Positions 62,369-64,000 of a stretch of 64,000 nt of DNA are shown here, one piece after another. Each line of letters starts with the position of its first letter. Within the stretch, counting starts at the first letter, position 1. The stretch spans positions 1 through 64,000 of the forward strand of contig CAVZAB010000008.1 of assembly GCA_963773155.1 (NCBI GenBank). The letters run 5' to 3'. The stretch comes from CAVZAB01 sp963773155. GTDB lineage: Bacteria; Pseudomonadota; Alphaproteobacteria; Rhizobiales; Beijerinckiaceae. Position numbers and translations under genes: made by a program. The notes beneath the pieces were generated by a model that saw only the letters and a list, made by a program, of their open reading frames with translations, searched no databases and was not told the origin of the DNA.

Positions 62369-62980
62369 CTAGCGGGCCTGGCTGTGGTAGGCATCATTGG
62401 GCCGCATGTCGACGGCGGCGGCCATGCGGTTCGACTGGTTGAAAAAGGCGGCGACGGCGGCAATGTCCCAAATATCGGCCTCGTTGAAGCCCACCCGGCG
62501 CAAGGCGTCCCGCTCGGCCTCCCCCACATAGGCCTCGCGGGTCAATTGGGCGGCAAAATCCAGCATGCTGCGCCAGCGCGGCGAGAGGGTGGCGACGCGA
62601 TAATTCATCGCCAGCATTTCGCCCAATTTCGGATCGCCGGACAATGCCCTGACCGCGGCGCCATGCGCCGTCAAACAATAGAAGCAGCGGTTTTCGGCTG
62701 AGACGACCACCGCGATCATTTCCCGCTCGAGCTTGGATAGGCCGGATGGCCCCAGCATCAATTCGTTGTAGAAGGCGACGAAGGCCTCGAGTTTCGCGCC
62801 ATTATGGGCGTAGGCCAGGAGCACATTGGGAACGAACCCTATTTTTTCCCGGCATTTCGAAAAATAGGCCTCCATCGGCGGCGAAAGGGCGGCGATCGGC
62901 AGGTCGAGCGCCATGATTGCTTGGTTGTCCTTGCCGCGGCCTCTTGCGGCTTTCGATCGAGGCTTTGCAACACCCGCCAT
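62369..62980 (-). CDS. Peroxidase-related protein, AhpD/CMD family
   Basis: This 203-residue protein has the AhpD-like active site ENRCFYCLTAHG with two cysteines and a proton-relay histidine, preceded by KLEREMIAVVVS. The C-terminal half (GFNEADIWDIAAVAAFFNQS) is typical of the uncharacterised peroxidase-related subgroup. The first 20 residues are lysine/arginine-rich, and the true start may be ATG 62914 (MALDLPIAALSPPM). It is convergent with htpG, with stops 4 bases apart. Confidence 0.85.
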   Translation of the reverse strand: MAGVAKPRSKAARGRGKDNQAIMALDLPIAALSPPMEAYFSKCREKIGFVPNVLLAYAHNGAKLEAFVAFYNELMLGPSGLSKLEREMIAVVVSAENRCFYCLTAHGAAVRALSGDPKLGEMLAMNYRVATLSPRWRSMLDFAAQLTREAYVGEAERDALRRVGFNEADIWDIAAVAAFFNQSNRMAAAVDMRPNDAYHSQAR

Positions 62981-63087
62981 TTGGCTCTCCCCGCCGGTTC
63001 GGCTATCGTCCCTTCAAATTAGCGCGAACCCGACCCATTCGCCATCGCCCCACCGCGGTGGGCGAGCGGAAGCGAGGAGTTGCCGTG

Positions 63088-64000
63088 ATGCGCCAGGACG
63101 CCCCGCTTGCACTCATCGAAGAGGCGGCGCGTCTGGCGCCGGGCCTGCCGGCCAACTTTGTTGCGGCGCTATTCGGGCGCGCCGCCCCCGAGGATCTCGC
63201 CGCCTATAAGGCCGCCGATCTGGCGGCACTCGCGGCGGGCGCTTTTGCGCAACTTAGCCAGCCGCGGCCGCACGGCCGTCATCTGCTGCGCATCGGCGAG
63301 CCGCCAGCCGGCCTGGGCAGCGATATTACCCTCATCGAGATCGTTAACGACAATATGCCCTTTCTGCTCGATTCGACGCTCGCCGAGATCGCCGAGCACG
63401 GGGTTGAGCTGCGTCTTGTCGCCCACCCGATCGTGGCGGTCGAACGCGATAGCGAAGGCCGGCTAACGGGTTTCGGCGGCCTCGCTTCGCAAGCCGAACC
63501 GGCGCTGCGGCGCGAAAGCCTCATTCAGATTCACGTCGAGCGGATCATCGATGCGGCCCGCATCGACAGGCTCAGCGAGGGGCTCGATCGGGTCTATGCG
63601 GATGTCCGGGTCAGTGTCGCCGATTGGCGGGCGATGCGGGCGCGAATCGGCGCCGCCATTGCCGAGTACAAGGCCAATCCGCCGCCGCTTGCGGCCGACG
63701 AGGTCGCCGAAGCGATTGCCTTTCTGGAATGGCTCGAGGACGATAATTTTACCTTCCTCGGGCTGCGTGAATACCGGCTCGAAGCAACCGCCTCGGGCGC
63801 CGGCGCCTATCAGCTCGATGCGCTCGGCGGCAGCGGCCTTGGCACGCTGCGCGACCCCGCTGTCCGGGTGCTCAAACGCGGCCGCGAATTGGTGACGGTG
63901 ACGCCGGAAGTTCTCGAGTTCTTGCGCGAACCCCATCCGCTGATCATTACCAAGGCCAATGTCAAATCTCGGGTCCACCGGCGCGTCCACATGGATTACG
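63088..64000 (+). CDS. NAD-specific glutamate dehydrogenase, 5' part (runs off window)
   Basis: The open frame from ATG 63088 (or GTG 63085, with GAGGAG upstream) continues to the window end without a stop: 304 codons are visible. The N-terminal region matches the very large (about 1600-residue) NAD-dependent glutamate dehydrogenase: NDNMPFLLDSTLAEIAEHGV, AIAFLEWLEDDNFTFLGLRE and PHPLIITKANVKSRVHRRVH. It deaminates glutamate to 2-oxoglutarate. Only the ACT-like regulatory part lies here; the catalytic domain is outside. Confidence 0.92.
   Translation, partial: MRQDAPLALIEEAARLAPGLPANFVAALFGRAAPEDLAAYKAADLAALAAGAFAQLSQPRPHGRHLLRIGEPPAGLGSDITLIEIVNDNMPFLLDSTLAEIAEHGVELRLVAHPIVAVERDSEGRLTGFGGLASQAEPALRRESLIQIHVERIIDAARIDRLSEGLDRVYADVRVSVADWRAMRARIGAAIAEYKANPPPLAADEVAEAIAFLEWLEDDNFTFLGLREYRLEATASGAGAYQLDALGGSGLGTLRDPAVRVLKRGRELVTVTPEVLEFLREPHPLIITKANVKSRVHRRVHMDY

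Noticed and set aside
1..64000. A new multi-gene defence, mobile or biosynthetic system
   Set aside because: Nearly every gene is a recognisable core gene in a familiar alphaproteobacterial order. No nuclease-helicase cassette, toxin-antitoxin pair, integrase, transposase, repeat array or biosynthetic cluster is visible.

Overview
The window reads as chromosomal core DNA of a GC-rich alphaproteobacterium, most likely order Hyphomicrobiales (Rhizobiales). The evidence is the gene content and order: tesB-glnK-amtB-ftsK-lolA-xthA, cenR beside a cyclic-nucleotide-binding gene, a ccmABCDG cluster divergent from acnA-leuB-asd, prfA-prmC, DUF4167, DUF2794, DUF1178, and an NAD-type glutamate dehydrogenase. 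A CtrA-type box lies before ftsK and a sigma-54-type promoter before glnK. No phage, insertion sequence, CRISPR array, rRNA or tRNA gene was seen.

Layout. 0.1-4.8 kb: prolyl-tRNA deacylase, CnoX-type thioredoxin, Lon-N-domain protein, Trm112-like protein, UbiH-type hydroxylase, TesB. 5.0-11.3 kb: glnK-amtB, ftsK, lolA, xthA. 11.3-18.5 kb: cNMP-binding protein, CenR-type regulator, L,D-transpeptidase, GNAT, ppa, rpsP, ffh, an orphan TAXI receptor, a GyrI-like protein. 18.7-31.4 kb: dapF-mtaB, a pseudouridine synthase, ftsY-ispZ, ccmABCDG, acnA, leuB and two secreted or anchored hypotheticals. 31.6-45.8 kb: asd, a threonine dehydratase, a CoA-ester lyase, clpB, a damaged nhaA, DUF4167, prmC-prfA, ptsP, lysC. 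45.9-64 kb: ubiG-amn, DUF1178-grxC, a compact six-gene run (methyltransferase, thioesterase, rlmN, Rsm22-like, membrane protein, SDR), thpR, tesA divergent from an ABC exporter pair, a Bax-inhibitor family protein, DUF2794, htpG, an AhpD-like protein and the 5' part of glutamate dehydrogenase.

Together the genes cover translation and its quality control (prfA, prmC, rlmN, ffh, ftsY, rpsP, mtaB, proline editing), protein folding (clpB, htpG, CnoX), cytochrome c maturation, ubiquinone synthesis, the aspartate family and leucine pathways (lysC, asd, dapF, leuB), nitrogen sensing (glnK, ptsP) and cell-cycle control.

The strongest unexpected signal is in the reading frames. About a dozen housekeeping genes carry one frameshift each. 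In six of them (ubiH, the GyrI-like gene, the threonine dehydratase, prfA, amn, SDR) the lesion is the same: one extra base inside a GANTC motif, the site methylated by the alphaproteobacterial CcrM enzyme. Restoring GANTC restores the frame and the expected protein. amtB is different, with 11 indels that cancel to an intact frame. nhaA lacks about 60 residues at a possible short-repeat junction. Most of these genes should be treated as functional genes with consensus errors until checked. I found no gene cluster that looks like a new defence, mobile or biosynthetic system.
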